NCBI RefSeq assembly: GCF_013812825.1
Contig: NZ_JACCSU010000060.1
Span: forward strand, 1 to 61,651
Length of the DNA: 61,651 bases
Source: Sphingomonas sp.
GTDB taxonomy: Bacteria; Pseudomonadota; Alphaproteobacteria; Sphingomonadales; Sphingomonadaceae
Direction of reading: 5' to 3'
Shown: in pieces, positions 54,011 through 61,651 of the stretch
Numbering within the stretch: the first letter of the stretch is position 1
How the letters are laid out: each line of letters starts with the position of its first letter
Notes under the pieces: model-generated
Databases searched by the model: none
Seen by the model: only the letters and a program-made list of their open reading frames with translations
What the model was told of the DNA's origin: nothing
Program-made: the position numbers and the translations under genes

Positions 54011-54958
54011 TCAGCCGTAGCGGCCGGTGATGTAATCCTGGGTTCGCTGCTGCCGCGGATTGGTGAAAATCTCGCTGGTCTTGCCGTACTCGATCAGCTC
54101 GCCGAGGTGAAAGAAGGCTGTCCGCTGCGATACCCGCGCGGCCTGCTGCATATTATGGGTGACGATGGCGATCGCGTAGCGGCCGCGAAGCTCGTGGATC
54201 AGCTCCTCGATCTTGGCCGTTGCGATCGGGTCGAGCGCCGAGCACGGCTCGTCCATCAGGATCACCTCGGGATCGACGGCGATCGCCCGGGCGATGCACA
54301 GCCGTTGCTGCTGGCCGCCGGACAAAGCGGTGCCGCTTTCGCCCAGCCGATCCTTGACCTCGTCCCACAGCCCGGCGCGTTTCAACGATTTTTCGACGAT
54401 CTGCTCGAGCTCGGCCTTCGAGCTGCCGAGCCCGTGGATGCGGGGGCCATAGGCGACATTCTCGAAGATCGACTTGGGGAACGGGTTGGGCTTCTGGAAC
54501 ACCATCCCGACTCGGGCGCGCAGCTGGACGACGTCCATCGCCGAGCTGTTGATGTCCTCGCCGTCGAGCTCGATATTGCCGGTGACTCGGGCGGTCGGGA
54601 TCGTGTCGTTCATCCGGTTGAGGCAGCGCAGGAAGGTCGACTTGCCGCAGCCCGAAGGTCCGATGAAGGCGGTTACACGGTCGTCGTGGATGTCAATCGA
54701 CACCTTGTTGAGCGCCTGCTTGTCGCCATAGGACACGCTGACCTCATGGGCGCGCATCTTGGGCGTTTCGCCCGGCTCGGCTTCGGGCACGGTGGCCGGC
54801 TCGGCGGACGGCTCTGCGGCACCGGCTTGCGCCTTGGACCGGTCGCCCTTGACCTTGGTTGTCGAAGAGCGCTTGCGGTTGGAATCCGCCGTGATCGCAG
54901 CCGATGGCGTCGGAACGGGCGTCGTCGACATGAGGGGCATTTTCTCTTTCATCAGCAT
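54011..54958 (-). CDS. pstB: Phosphate import ATPase PstB with extended N-terminus
   Basis: The ABC ATPase core runs from [19 protein letters not shown] to the end: Walker [20 protein letters not shown], signature [20 protein letters not shown], Walker [17 protein letters not shown] and H-loop [10 protein letters not shown]. About 68 polar, Ser/Pro/Glu-rich residues precede it ([19 protein letters not shown]), which most PstB lack. The start at 54958 is coupled to pstA (TGATG); ATGs at 54952, 54940 and 54931 are also possible. Confidence 0.95.
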   Translation of the reverse strand: MLMKEKMPLMSTTPVPTPSAAITADSNRKRSSTTKVKGDRSKAQAGAAEPSAEPATVPEAEPGETPKMRAHEVSVSYGDKQALNKVSIDIHDDRVTAFIGPSGCGKSTFLRCLNRMNDTIPTARVTGNIELDGEDINSSAMDVVQLRARVGMVFQKPNPFPKSIFENVAYGPRIHGLGSSKAELEQIVEKSLKRAGLWDEVKDRLGESGTALSGGQQQRLCIARAIAVDPEVILMDEPCSALDPIATAKIEELIHELRGRYAIAIVTHNMQQAARVSQRTAFFHLGELIEYGKTSEIFTNPRQQRTQDYITGRYG

Positions 54959-56208
54959 CACCAGCGGCGCTCGAAGCGGTTGCGTAGATAGATCGCCAGC
55001 CCGTTCATCAACAGCATGAAAACCAGCAATACGATGATCGCCGCGCTGGTTTTCTCGACAAAGCCGCGGTTCACCTCGTCCGACCACAGGAAGATTTGCA
55101 CGGGCAGAACGGTCGCCGGCTCGGTGACCCCACTCGGCGGAGCGGCGATGAAAGCGCGCATTCCGATCATCAGCAGCGGAGCGGTTTCGCCCAGGGCGCG
55201 CGCCATGCCGATGATCGTTCCGGTCAGGATGCCCGGCAGCGCCAGCGGCAGCACATGGTGGAATACGACCTGCATCTTCGAGGCGCCAACGCCGAGCGCG
55301 GCGTCGCGGATCGACGGCGGCACGGACTTGATTGCGTTGCGCCCGGCAATGACGATCACCGGCATCGTCATCAGCGCGAGAGTCAGCCCACCGACCAGCG
55401 GCGCGGAGCGCGGCAGGTGCATGAAATTCAAGAACACGGCGAGTCCGAGCAGCCCGAAGATGATCGACGGGACCGCGGCGAGATTGTTGATCGACACCTC
55501 GATCGCGTCGGTCCAGCGATTGCGCGCTGCAAACTCCTCCAGATAGACGGCGGCGAGAACTCCAACCGGGAAGGCCAGCAGGATCGTCACGACGATGGTC
55601 AGGAAGCTGCCCTTGAGCGCTCCCCAGACCCCGACCGCGGACGGGTCGGTCGCGTCGGATTCGCTGAGGAAGTCGGTATTGATCGTGCGGCGCAGAGCGT
55701 CCTTCGCTTCGAGACGGTCGACCAGCCGCTCGCTGGCGGCGTCGCTGTCGTGCTTTGCCGCGACATCGATGGCGCTCCCAACCGGAAGCCACAAGGTCGC
55801 GCGGCGGTTGAGAAGGTCGGGATCGGCGACCAGTTGGCGGCCGAGCGAGCGGACCGCGGCGGTCCCGAACAATTCCGATGCTTCGTCGCCATAAGCGGCG
55901 CTTGCCGCCTGCGTTAGAACGCTCTCGAGGTCGGCGCTGGCGACCAGGTCGCGCGCCTCCGGGCCCCGGAGGGAGGCCGGATCGAGCGTCAGGTCGGAGC
56001 CCACAAAATCGAGCGGCACCGACGCCTCGAAATTGGTGAAGCCGCTGAGGCCCTTCCACGCCATGGTGAATAGCAGGAAGGCGAGGAACGCCGCCGACAG
56101 GCCGACCGCGAACAGCCCGGCGAGCCGGAAGCGCCGTTCCGCGGCATAGCGTTTCCGGACCCGCGCATCGGCGGTTCGCCCGGGCAGCGTTTGAGGAGCG
56201 CTACTCAT
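54958..56208 (-). CDS. pstA: Phosphate ABC transporter permease PstA
   Basis: The protein has 416 residues. The first membrane helix is followed by a long periplasmic domain of about 140 residues (DUF3333 type) containing [19 protein letters not shown]. Five helices and the EAA loop follow ([20 protein letters not shown]). It overlaps pstC by 8 bases. Confidence 0.95.
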   Translation of the reverse strand: MSSAPQTLPGRTADARVRKRYAAERRFRLAGLFAVGLSAAFLAFLLFTMAWKGLSGFTNFEASVPLDFVGSDLTLDPASLRGPEARDLVASADLESVLTQAASAAYGDEASELFGTAAVRSLGRQLVADPDLLNRRATLWLPVGSAIDVAAKHDSDAASERLVDRLEAKDALRRTINTDFLSESDATDPSAVGVWGALKGSFLTIVVTILLAFPVGVLAAVYLEEFAARNRWTDAIEVSINNLAAVPSIIFGLLGLAVFLNFMHLPRSAPLVGGLTLALMTMPVIVIAGRNAIKSVPPSIRDAALGVGASKMQVVFHHVLPLALPGILTGTIIGMARALGETAPLLMIGMRAFIAAPPSGVTEPATVLPVQIFLWSDEVNRGFVEKTSAAIIVLLVFMLLMNGLAIYLRNRFERRW

Positions 56209-57580
56209 ACGCCTCCCGGTATCGTCGAACGACGGTCAGAGCGATCAGGTTGAGGACCAACGTGATCAGGAACAGCGCCAGGCCGAGCGCGAACGCCGCC
56301 AGAGTCTTGGCGCTTTCGAACTCCTGGTCACCGGTCAGAAGCTGGACGATCTGGGTGGTGACGGTGGTGACGCTGGCGAACGGGTTGGCGGTGAGGTTCG
56401 CGGCAAGGCCGGCGGCCATGACCACAATCATCGTCTCGCCGATCGCTCGGCTGACGGCGAGCAGGATCCCGCCGACGACGCCGGGCAGCGCTGCCGGAAG
56501 CACGACCCGGCGGATGGTCTCGGACTTGGTCGCGCCCATCGCCAGCGACCCGTCGCGCATGTCCTGCGGAACCGCGGCGATCGAATCGTCGGACATCGAG
56601 CTGATGAACGGGATGATCATGATTCCCATCACCAGCCCGGCGGCGAGCGCGCTCTCGCTGCTCGCCGAGGTGATCCCGAGCGACAGGCCAAGATCGCGCA
56701 CCGCCGGGGCGACCGTCAGCGCCGCGAAATAGCCGTAGACCACGGTCGGGACCCCAGCGAGGATCTCGAGCAGCGGCTTCATCCACGAGCGAACCTGCGG
56801 ATGCGCATATTGCGTCAGATAGATCGCGCTCATCAGCCCGAGGGGAATGGCGACGATCATGGCGATGATCGCGCCGATGAAGATCGTCCCCCAGAACAGC
56901 GGCACCGAGCCGAACGCCCCCGACGAGCCGGCCTGGTCGGCGCGCATCGCGGTTTGCGGGCTCCAGTGGGTGCCGAACAGGAACTCGCCGGGCGGCACCA
57001 GTTCAAAAAAGCGCAGGCTTTCGAACATCAGCGACAGGACGATCCCAAGCGTCGTCAGGATGGCGATCAGCGATGCTGCAATGAGCACCGCCATCAGCCA
57101 TCGCTCGACGCCCGTGCGGGCGCGGAACTGGGGCGAGGTTCGGCGCAAGGCGAAGGCCGCGGCACCCAGTGCGAGCAGGATCGCGACGAAACCGCCAATC
57201 ATCGAATAACGCGCCTCGGCCTCGGCGAAGCGCGGCACGACCGTCGACGATTCAGGGTTAAACCCCGCCTCGCGCTCGCCGCGCGCAATCTCCCGGGCTT
57301 CGGCGAGGATCGTGTCACGCAGCATGTCGAAGCCCGGCAGCGCGCGACCCTCGGGGCTGGCCAGCACCGCCTGCTCGACCAGGTTCGATTGCACCGGGGC
57401 CCACAGAGCCAACAGCAGCAGCGCCGGTAGGGCTGCCCAGAGAACCCCATAGGCGCCGTGGTAGACCGGCAGCGAGTGCAGCCGCCCCGCCGTGCGCAGC
57501 CGAGCCGCGCGCGAGTAGCCAACCCATCCCGCCACGGCGGCGACGGCGAGCACCCCAAACAGGGCGATGGCCAGGGTCAT
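56201..57580 (-). CDS. pstC: Phosphate ABC transporter permease PstC
   Basis: The protein has 459 residues, longer than the E. coli protein. Additional N-terminal helices and a periplasmic stretch (RALPGFDMLRDTILAEAREI) precede the BPD transporter domain with VPQDMRDGSLAMGATKSETI. It begins 19 bases after pstS. Partner of PstA. Confidence 0.95.
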   Translation of the reverse strand: MTLAIALFGVLAVAAVAGWVGYSRAARLRTAGRLHSLPVYHGAYGVLWAALPALLLLALWAPVQSNLVEQAVLASPEGRALPGFDMLRDTILAEAREIARGEREAGFNPESSTVVPRFAEAEARYSMIGGFVAILLALGAAAFALRRTSPQFRARTGVERWLMAVLIAASLIAILTTLGIVLSLMFESLRFFELVPPGEFLFGTHWSPQTAMRADQAGSSGAFGSVPLFWGTIFIGAIIAMIVAIPLGLMSAIYLTQYAHPQVRSWMKPLLEILAGVPTVVYGYFAALTVAPAVRDLGLSLGITSASSESALAAGLVMGIMIIPFISSMSDDSIAAVPQDMRDGSLAMGATKSETIRRVVLPAALPGVVGGILLAVSRAIGETMIVVMAAGLAANLTANPFASVTTVTTQIVQLLTGDQEFESAKTLAAFALGLALFLITLVLNLIALTVVRRYREAYE

Positions 57581-57599
57581 CGCGTGCGCAGTGCTCCTT

Positions 57600-58628
57600 C
57601 TATTTCAGCATCGCCGGGTCGAGCGGCGCCAGCTCCGTCGCTTGGCGCGTGGCGGCGGAGGCGTCCGCAGCGTCGAGCGGGACAAGGCCGATTCGCTCGA
57701 GGGCGCCGCCTTTGCCCCACGCACTGGCGTAGGCGGCGATGAAGTCGCGGATCTTGGGCTTGGCCCGCATGTGCTCGCCCTTGACGTAAATGTAGAGCTT
57801 GCGGGCCCCCGGATAGGTCAGGTTGCTGATGGTCTCCGCGGTCGGGTTCACCCCGCCGATCCGAACCGGCTTCACCCGGTCGGCATTTTCATCGAGGAAG
57901 CTGTAGCCGAGGACTCCCAGGGCGCCGGGATCGGCCGCCACTTTCTGGACCAGCAAATTGTCGTTTTCGCCAGCCTCGACGAACAGCCCGTCCTCGCGGA
58001 TCTTGGTGCAAATATCCTTGTGCCGGTCGCTGTCGCTGTCCTTGAGAGCCTTCATCTCAGGGTTTTCGTTGCAGCCCTTTTCGAGAATCAGCTCGGACAA
58101 GCTGTCGCGGGTGCCCGACGTGGGCGGCGGGCCCAGCACCCGGATTCGAAGCGCCGGAAGCGCGGGATTGACGTCTTTCCAGGTCTGCGCCCGGTTGGGC
58201 TGCCCGTACGGGTTGGCGGCGAGCGCCTCGTAGATGTCCTTCGTCGTGAGGTTGAACTCGGGCGCGCCGCGGGCGGAGATCAGGGTCAGACCGTCGATTC
58301 CGATCGGCACCTCGATGACGTTTCGAGCGCCCGCTTTCTGACAGGCTTCATGCTCGCTTTTCTTCATCTGCCGCGATGCGTTGACGATGTCGGGCAATTC
58401 GCTTCCGACTCCACTGCAGAACAGTTTGATGCCGGCGCCCGTGCCGGTCGACTCGACGATGACGCTGGTCCCGGAGTTGGCTCGCTGGAACTGCTCGGCG
58501 ACCGCTCGGCTGAACGGGTAGACCGTCGAGGACCCGACGATCTTGATCTGCTCCGACTGGCTCCCAGATCCCCCGCCGCACGCCGCGACCAGCATTGCGG
58601 CCGCAATCACACCCAAAATCCTGGTCAT
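57600..58628 (-). CDS. pstS: Phosphate-binding lipoprotein PstS
   Basis: The protein has 342 residues with a lipobox LVAACGG (Cys17). The phosphate-binding loops are visible: IVGSSTVYPFSRAVAEQF, STGTGAGIKLFC, DIVNASRQMKKSE and GPPPTSGTRDSLSEL. It delivers phosphate to PstCA. A four-repeat Pho box lies 52-92 bases upstream, so induction by phosphate starvation is expected. Confidence 0.96.
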   Translation of the reverse strand: MTRILGVIAAAMLVAACGGGSGSQSEQIKIVGSSTVYPFSRAVAEQFQRANSGTSVIVESTGTGAGIKLFCSGVGSELPDIVNASRQMKKSEHEACQKAGARNVIEVPIGIDGLTLISARGAPEFNLTTKDIYEALAANPYGQPNRAQTWKDVNPALPALRIRVLGPPPTSGTRDSLSELILEKGCNENPEMKALKDSDSDRHKDICTKIREDGLFVEAGENDNLLVQKVAADPGALGVLGYSFLDENADRVKPVRIGGVNPTAETISNLTYPGARKLYIYVKGEHMRAKPKIRDFIAAYASAWGKGGALERIGLVPLDAADASAATRQATELAPLDPAMLK

Positions 58629-58680
58629 CGATACGCCCTTTTCAAGTGAGTCCCGGATGGCATTGCCCTAGCCGAGGCAT

Positions 58681-58720
58681 CTGACGGCCGCGTGACAGAG
58701 TTGTTTCAGTTTTGTGACAA
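58681..58720 (-). promoter_or_regulatory. Pho box upstream of pstS (four repeats)
   Basis: On the minus strand four 7-mers occur exactly every 11 bases: TTGTCAC (58714-58720), CTGAAAC (58703-58709), CTGTCAC (58692-58698) and CCGTCAG (58681-58687). This is the PhoB-binding pattern (CTGTCAT-type direct repeats separated by 4 bases). It sits between the phoR stop and pstS. Confidence 0.88.
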
Positions 58721-58729
58721 CCCCCTCGC

Positions 58730-59731
58730 TCAGCGCGGGGCCGGCAGGCGGACGACCACTTCGGTTCCCTCCCCGAGCGTGCTGCGGATATCGAGCGTTC
58801 CGCGGTGGCGCTCGACGATGTGCTTGGCGATCGCCAGCCCAAGCCCGGTGCCGCCCGATTCGCGGCTTCGGGCGGCGTCGACGCGGTAAAAGCGCTCGGT
58901 CACCCGCCGCAGATGCTCTCGCGGAATCCCGGGGCCGTTGTCGGTGACGGAAAGTCGGATGAACCCGTCGTCGGCACTGGCGGCGACACGCACCGCGCAG
59001 CCGCCGCTCTGGCAGCCGTATCGGATTGCGTTGCTGAGCAGGTTGTCGAGCAACTGCGCGAGCTGGGACTGGTCGCCCAGGACCCGTGGCAAACCCTCTT
59101 CGACGTCGACCTGGATACTGCATTGGGCCGAGCCGGCAATTCGAACGGCGTTTTCGATCGCCTGCGAGACGACCTCCCCGATCGAGACATGCCCGGACGG
59201 AGCCACGAAGCGACCGGCCTCGATCCGCGACAGGCTCATCAAATCCTCGATGATCCGAAGCATGCGCTGGGCCTCGCTGCGGATGGTCGAGCCGAACGTC
59301 AGCCGAATCGCCGGCTCGAGGTCGGCTTCGTCGGCGAGCGTTTCCGAGTAGCCGATGATGGTTGCCAGGGGCGTACGCAGCTCGTGGCTGGCGTTGGCGA
59401 CGAAATCGACGCGCATCTTCTCGGCCGCGATCGCCGCCGAGCGGTCGATCAGCCGGAGGAGCAGCGTCTGCTCGTCGATTCGGCGGATCGACAATGTCCA
59501 CGGCCGGCCGAATTGGCCGATGCCGGTGATGTCGACGTCGCCGGGCTCGCCGGGAAGGATGTGCTCGAGCGCCTCGGGATGGCGGATCGCGAGGCGAACG
59601 TCGCCGCCCTCGATCCCCACCCCGAAAAGCTTGCGTGCAGCCGCGTTGGCGAACCGGATCACTCGGCCCTCGAGCACCAGAGTGGGCTCGTCGAGGGCTT
59701 CGAGGAACGGCTGGATTCCAGCAGACGCCAT
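58730..59731 (-). CDS. phoR: Phosphate regulon sensor kinase PhoR, without membrane segment
   Basis: The protein has 333 residues. A PAS-like domain (FLEALDEPTLVLEGRVIRFA) covers about 8-100. The His-kinase domain has phospho-acceptor FVANASHELRTPLATIIGY, the N box LLDNLLSNAIRYG, and the G boxes DNGPGIP and GGTGLGLAIAKHIVERH. PhoR proteins usually have one or two N-terminal membrane helices; none is seen here, and no upstream in-frame start restores one. It may be held at the membrane through PhoU or PstB. Confidence 0.9.
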   Translation of the reverse strand: MASAGIQPFLEALDEPTLVLEGRVIRFANAAARKLFGVGIEGGDVRLAIRHPEALEHILPGEPGDVDITGIGQFGRPWTLSIRRIDEQTLLLRLIDRSAAIAAEKMRVDFVANASHELRTPLATIIGYSETLADEADLEPAIRLTFGSTIRSEAQRMLRIIEDLMSLSRIEAGRFVAPSGHVSIGEVVSQAIENAVRIAGSAQCSIQVDVEEGLPRVLGDQSQLAQLLDNLLSNAIRYGCQSGGCAVRVAASADDGFIRLSVTDNGPGIPREHLRRVTERFYRVDAARSRESGGTGLGLAIAKHIVERHRGTLDIRSTLGEGTEVVVRLPAPR

Positions 59732-59805
59732 GCTTCCGATCTTAGCCGATCCAGCCGTCCCGGCTAGAGCGGCGGGCATTTCTCGCTGGGGAGGGACGCA
59801 ACCGA

Positions 59806-61104
59806 CTAAAAGTCGATCTGCGCCCGCATTGAGGCTACATCGACCGAATAGTCGCGGTCCCCCGCGGCCGCGGTCGCCGCATCGTCGTAGAGGATGTGAG
59901 CATAGTTGAGCCCGAACAGCAGATAATCGGTGGGCTTCCAGTTCAGGGACCCCTGGAAGGCATTCTGCCTGCCGCCAACGAATCCGCCATCGACCAGGTC
60001 GAGATAATCCCAGCGGACGTTGAGCCCGAGTGAGCCCCAGCCGCCGTCGTTGAACGGTTGCTTGACTTTCACCCGGTCGAATTTCCCGCCCTTGTAGCCG
60101 CGCCGTTCGCCGGTCAGGAAATAGCCGCCCTCGACGTACGCGCCGAAGAAGGTCGGGTCGGTGGGGCCGCTCCTGCCGACCTTCTGCCAATAGGCTTCGC
60201 TGGCGACGTGGAACGGGCCGAAGATGCCGGCCGCCTCGAGGCCATAGCCGGTCTCGGATTTCGCCTGGCCGATATTGCCGGTGTCGATGAAGCGCACGTC
60301 GGTGGTGTGGACAGCCGGACGCTGGCGGTAGCGGACGCTGGTCGCGGCGTCGTTGAGGTCGCGGTAATGCGCCGATCCGCCGAAGTGCAGTTGGTTGGCG
60401 CCCATTTTTGGAGCGAACACCAGGCGGCCGTCGGCGCCATAGCTGTTGTTGTCGTCGCCGACCGAGTTCAAGTCGGCGATATTGTCGGTGAATACGCCAG
60501 CCTGGGCGAGCAGGTCGCCCTTGGCATATTGCGCCGACAGGCCGACTCGGCGCTCGAATCCGAATGCGTCGGTGAACGCGGCGCGCTCGATGAACGACGA
60601 GTGGAGCGAGCTGGTCAGCTCGTCGAGCGATTGGAAATTGTTGTGCTGGCCGACAATGAATTCGGCCGGACCAGCCTTGTAGGAAAGATAGGCATCGGTG
60701 AATTCGACGTCGCCGGCGGCAAAATCGAGCTCGAGCTTGTAGCCAAAGCCTCCCGGGACCGTCCCTTCGGCGCCGAGGCGTCCGCGGCGCAGCTCGTTCG
60801 AGAAACCGAGGCCGGGATTGTCGATGCCGCGGGGGCTGCTCACCGTCGCGAAGTCGTACATCAGCCGCCCGCGCGGCTTGAACGACCAGCCGGCTTCCTT
60901 GTCCTCATGCAGCGGCGCGCCCTTCCATGATGGAGTGGCCACGGCCATCTGCGCCTTGATGCCTTCGAGCGCCTGCTGCAGCTCTCGGACCTGGGCCTGA
61001 AGGACCTCGATCTTGGCCTGGGCATCGTCGGCCGGGCTCGCCGCCGCGGACACCGGTAAACACATTGCGGCGCCGCAAAGCAGAGCGGCAGATATGGTCT
61101 TCAT
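59806..61104 (-). CDS. Phosphate-selective porin (OprP/OprO family)
   Basis: The protein has 432 residues with a signal peptide (ALLCGAAMCLPVSAAASP). A coiled-coil segment (DAQAKIEVLQAQVRELQQAL) leads to a 16-strand barrel ending with a terminal Phe (MRAQIDF). Family features include WSFKPRGRLMYDFATV, SNELRRGRLGAEGTV and IVGQHNNFQSLDELTSS. A Pho box precedes it, so it is expected to take up phosphate or polyphosphate during starvation. Confidence 0.93.
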   Translation of the reverse strand: MKTISAALLCGAAMCLPVSAAASPADDAQAKIEVLQAQVRELQQALEGIKAQMAVATPSWKGAPLHEDKEAGWSFKPRGRLMYDFATVSSPRGIDNPGLGFSNELRRGRLGAEGTVPGGFGYKLELDFAAGDVEFTDAYLSYKAGPAEFIVGQHNNFQSLDELTSSLHSSFIERAAFTDAFGFERRVGLSAQYAKGDLLAQAGVFTDNIADLNSVGDDNNSYGADGRLVFAPKMGANQLHFGGSAHYRDLNDAATSVRYRQRPAVHTTDVRFIDTGNIGQAKSETGYGLEAAGIFGPFHVASEAYWQKVGRSGPTDPTFFGAYVEGGYFLTGERRGYKGGKFDRVKVKQPFNDGGWGSLGLNVRWDYLDLVDGGFVGGRQNAFQGSLNWKPTDYLLFGLNYAHILYDDAATAAAGDRDYSVDVASMRAQIDF

Positions 61105-61147
61105 CCGATCGTTCCTTTCTCGAACGACTCGAATTTAGGACCAGAAA

Positions 61148-61187
61148 GCTACGCGCGGATGACGCGCCCATGACACAAGTGTGACAG
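61148..61187 (-). promoter_or_regulatory. Pho box upstream of the OprP-like porin
   Basis: On the minus strand CTGTCAC (61181-61187), GTGTCAT (61170-61176), GCGTCAT (61159-61165) and a weaker GCGTAGC (61148-61154) follow at exact 11-base spacing. It lies 43-83 bases before the porin start. It matches the box upstream of pstS. Confidence 0.82.
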
Positions 61188-61301
61188 CCGCTGAGCCATA
61201 CAGTTCGAACGCGAGCGCCAGCTGGATTGATCTGACCGGCGCCCTGGGTTGAACGGCCGGTCTCGCAACCGCGCGCTCGCCAGCGGCGTTGACCCGCTGC
61301 G

Positions 61302-61651
61302 ATGTACCGGACGGACCTCAGTTCCAGGGACAGGAGCGGGGCGATGGCGGCCGTGCTCGCGATCCACGCTGCCTTGGCTTTCGCGCTTCTCCAGCTGTCG
61401 GGTCAGATCGACATGGGCGATCCGCAGGACGCGCTCCGGGTCTTCGACATCACCGAGATCATTCCGCCGCCGCCGCCGCCGCCGCAGCAGCCCCAGCGGC
61501 CCAAGCCCAAGGAGGAAGAAGGCGGCTCGCCCGCCAACATCAAGAGCGAGGCGACCCCGGTCGTCGCTCCCAAGCCGCGCATCGAGCTTCCGGTGAAATC
61601 GCCGATCGCGGTGACCGAGACCCCGCGTCAGGGCGCTGCGCCGACCCAGGG
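61302..61651 (+). CDS. TonB-family energy transducer, N-terminal part (3' end outside window)
   Basis: 116 codons are visible from the ATG at 61302 to the right edge. There is a membrane anchor (MAAVLAIHAALAFALLQLSG), then FDITEIIPPPPPPPQQPQRP, KPKEEEGG and a Pro/Lys-rich periplasmic linker start. This is the standard TonB N-terminus. The C-terminal receptor-binding domain lies beyond the window. It could energise the TonB-dependent receptor at 32313. Confidence 0.85.
   Translation, partial: MYRTDLSSRDRSGAMAAVLAIHAALAFALLQLSGQIDMGDPQDALRVFDITEIIPPPPPPPQQPQRPKPKEEEGGSPANIKSEATPVVAPKPRIELPVKSPIAVTETPRQGAAPTQ

Overview
The window is a GC-rich, gene-dense chromosomal segment of an alphaproteobacterium, most likely a sphingomonad (order Sphingomonadales). 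The main evidence is a serine palmitoyltransferase that resembles the Sphingomonas enzyme, a SciP-type CtrA inhibitor, a phoR-pstSCAB-phoU-phoB Pho locus, an alphaproteobacterial tad/cpa pilus cluster and a large TonB-dependent receptor. There is no insertion sequence, prophage or CRISPR array. Many start codons are GTG or TTG, and many neighbours overlap by 4 bases (ATGA/GTGA), so operons are tight. 

Layout. 1-3.0 kb: 3' part of an RND efflux adaptor, two small GlsB/YeaQ membrane proteins flanking a SIMPL protein, and SciP. 3.0-7.7 kb: mnmA, facing a four-gene overlapping chain pdxH - cation efflux - phzF (frameshifted) - amino acid permease. 7.8-12.2 kb: DnaJ-like, YihY, fabI, acylphosphatase and purA. 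12.3-15.5 kb: serC-serA-DUF1801 with a structured leader before serC. 15.8-18.0 kb: M23 peptidase, A-type Fe-S carrier and exonuclease III. 

18.0-29.3 kb is the most interesting part, a sphingolipid neighbourhood. One minus-strand operon has lptF, lptG, a fatty-acid-2-hydroxylase-like diiron enzyme and a GNAT protein (candidate ceramide synthase). Divergent from it are a secreted DUF2141 protein, a diacylglycerol-kinase-family lipid kinase (candidate ceramide kinase) and a Tam41/Mmp37-like cytidylyltransferase. Facing these is a second minus-strand run, obgE - cerR-like reductase - acyl carrier protein - spt - hybrid histidine kinase. Together the genes could make the long-chain base, acylate and 2-hydroxylate it, phosphorylate it or build a head group, and move the product to the outer membrane. 

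29.3-35.6 kb: obgE, a GNAT acetyltransferase, rpmA, rplU with a long Lys/Ala tail, a TonB-dependent receptor, hspQ and tRNA-Ser(CGA). 35.8-38.2 kb: two polytopic membrane proteins of lower G+C. 38.6-52.2 kb: a complete Flp/Tad pilus cluster (two flp pilins, cpaB, cpaC, a small lipoprotein, tadG-, tadE- and tadF-like genes, cpaE, cpaF, tadB, tadC, a TPR-LytR_C fusion lipoprotein, tadD and cpaA), then a KGG stress protein. 52.6-61.2 kb: the phosphate regulon on the minus strand (OprP-like porin, phoR, pstS, pstC, pstA, pstB, phoU, phoB), with two clear Pho boxes made of 7-mers repeated every 11 bases. The window ends inside a TonB-family gene.
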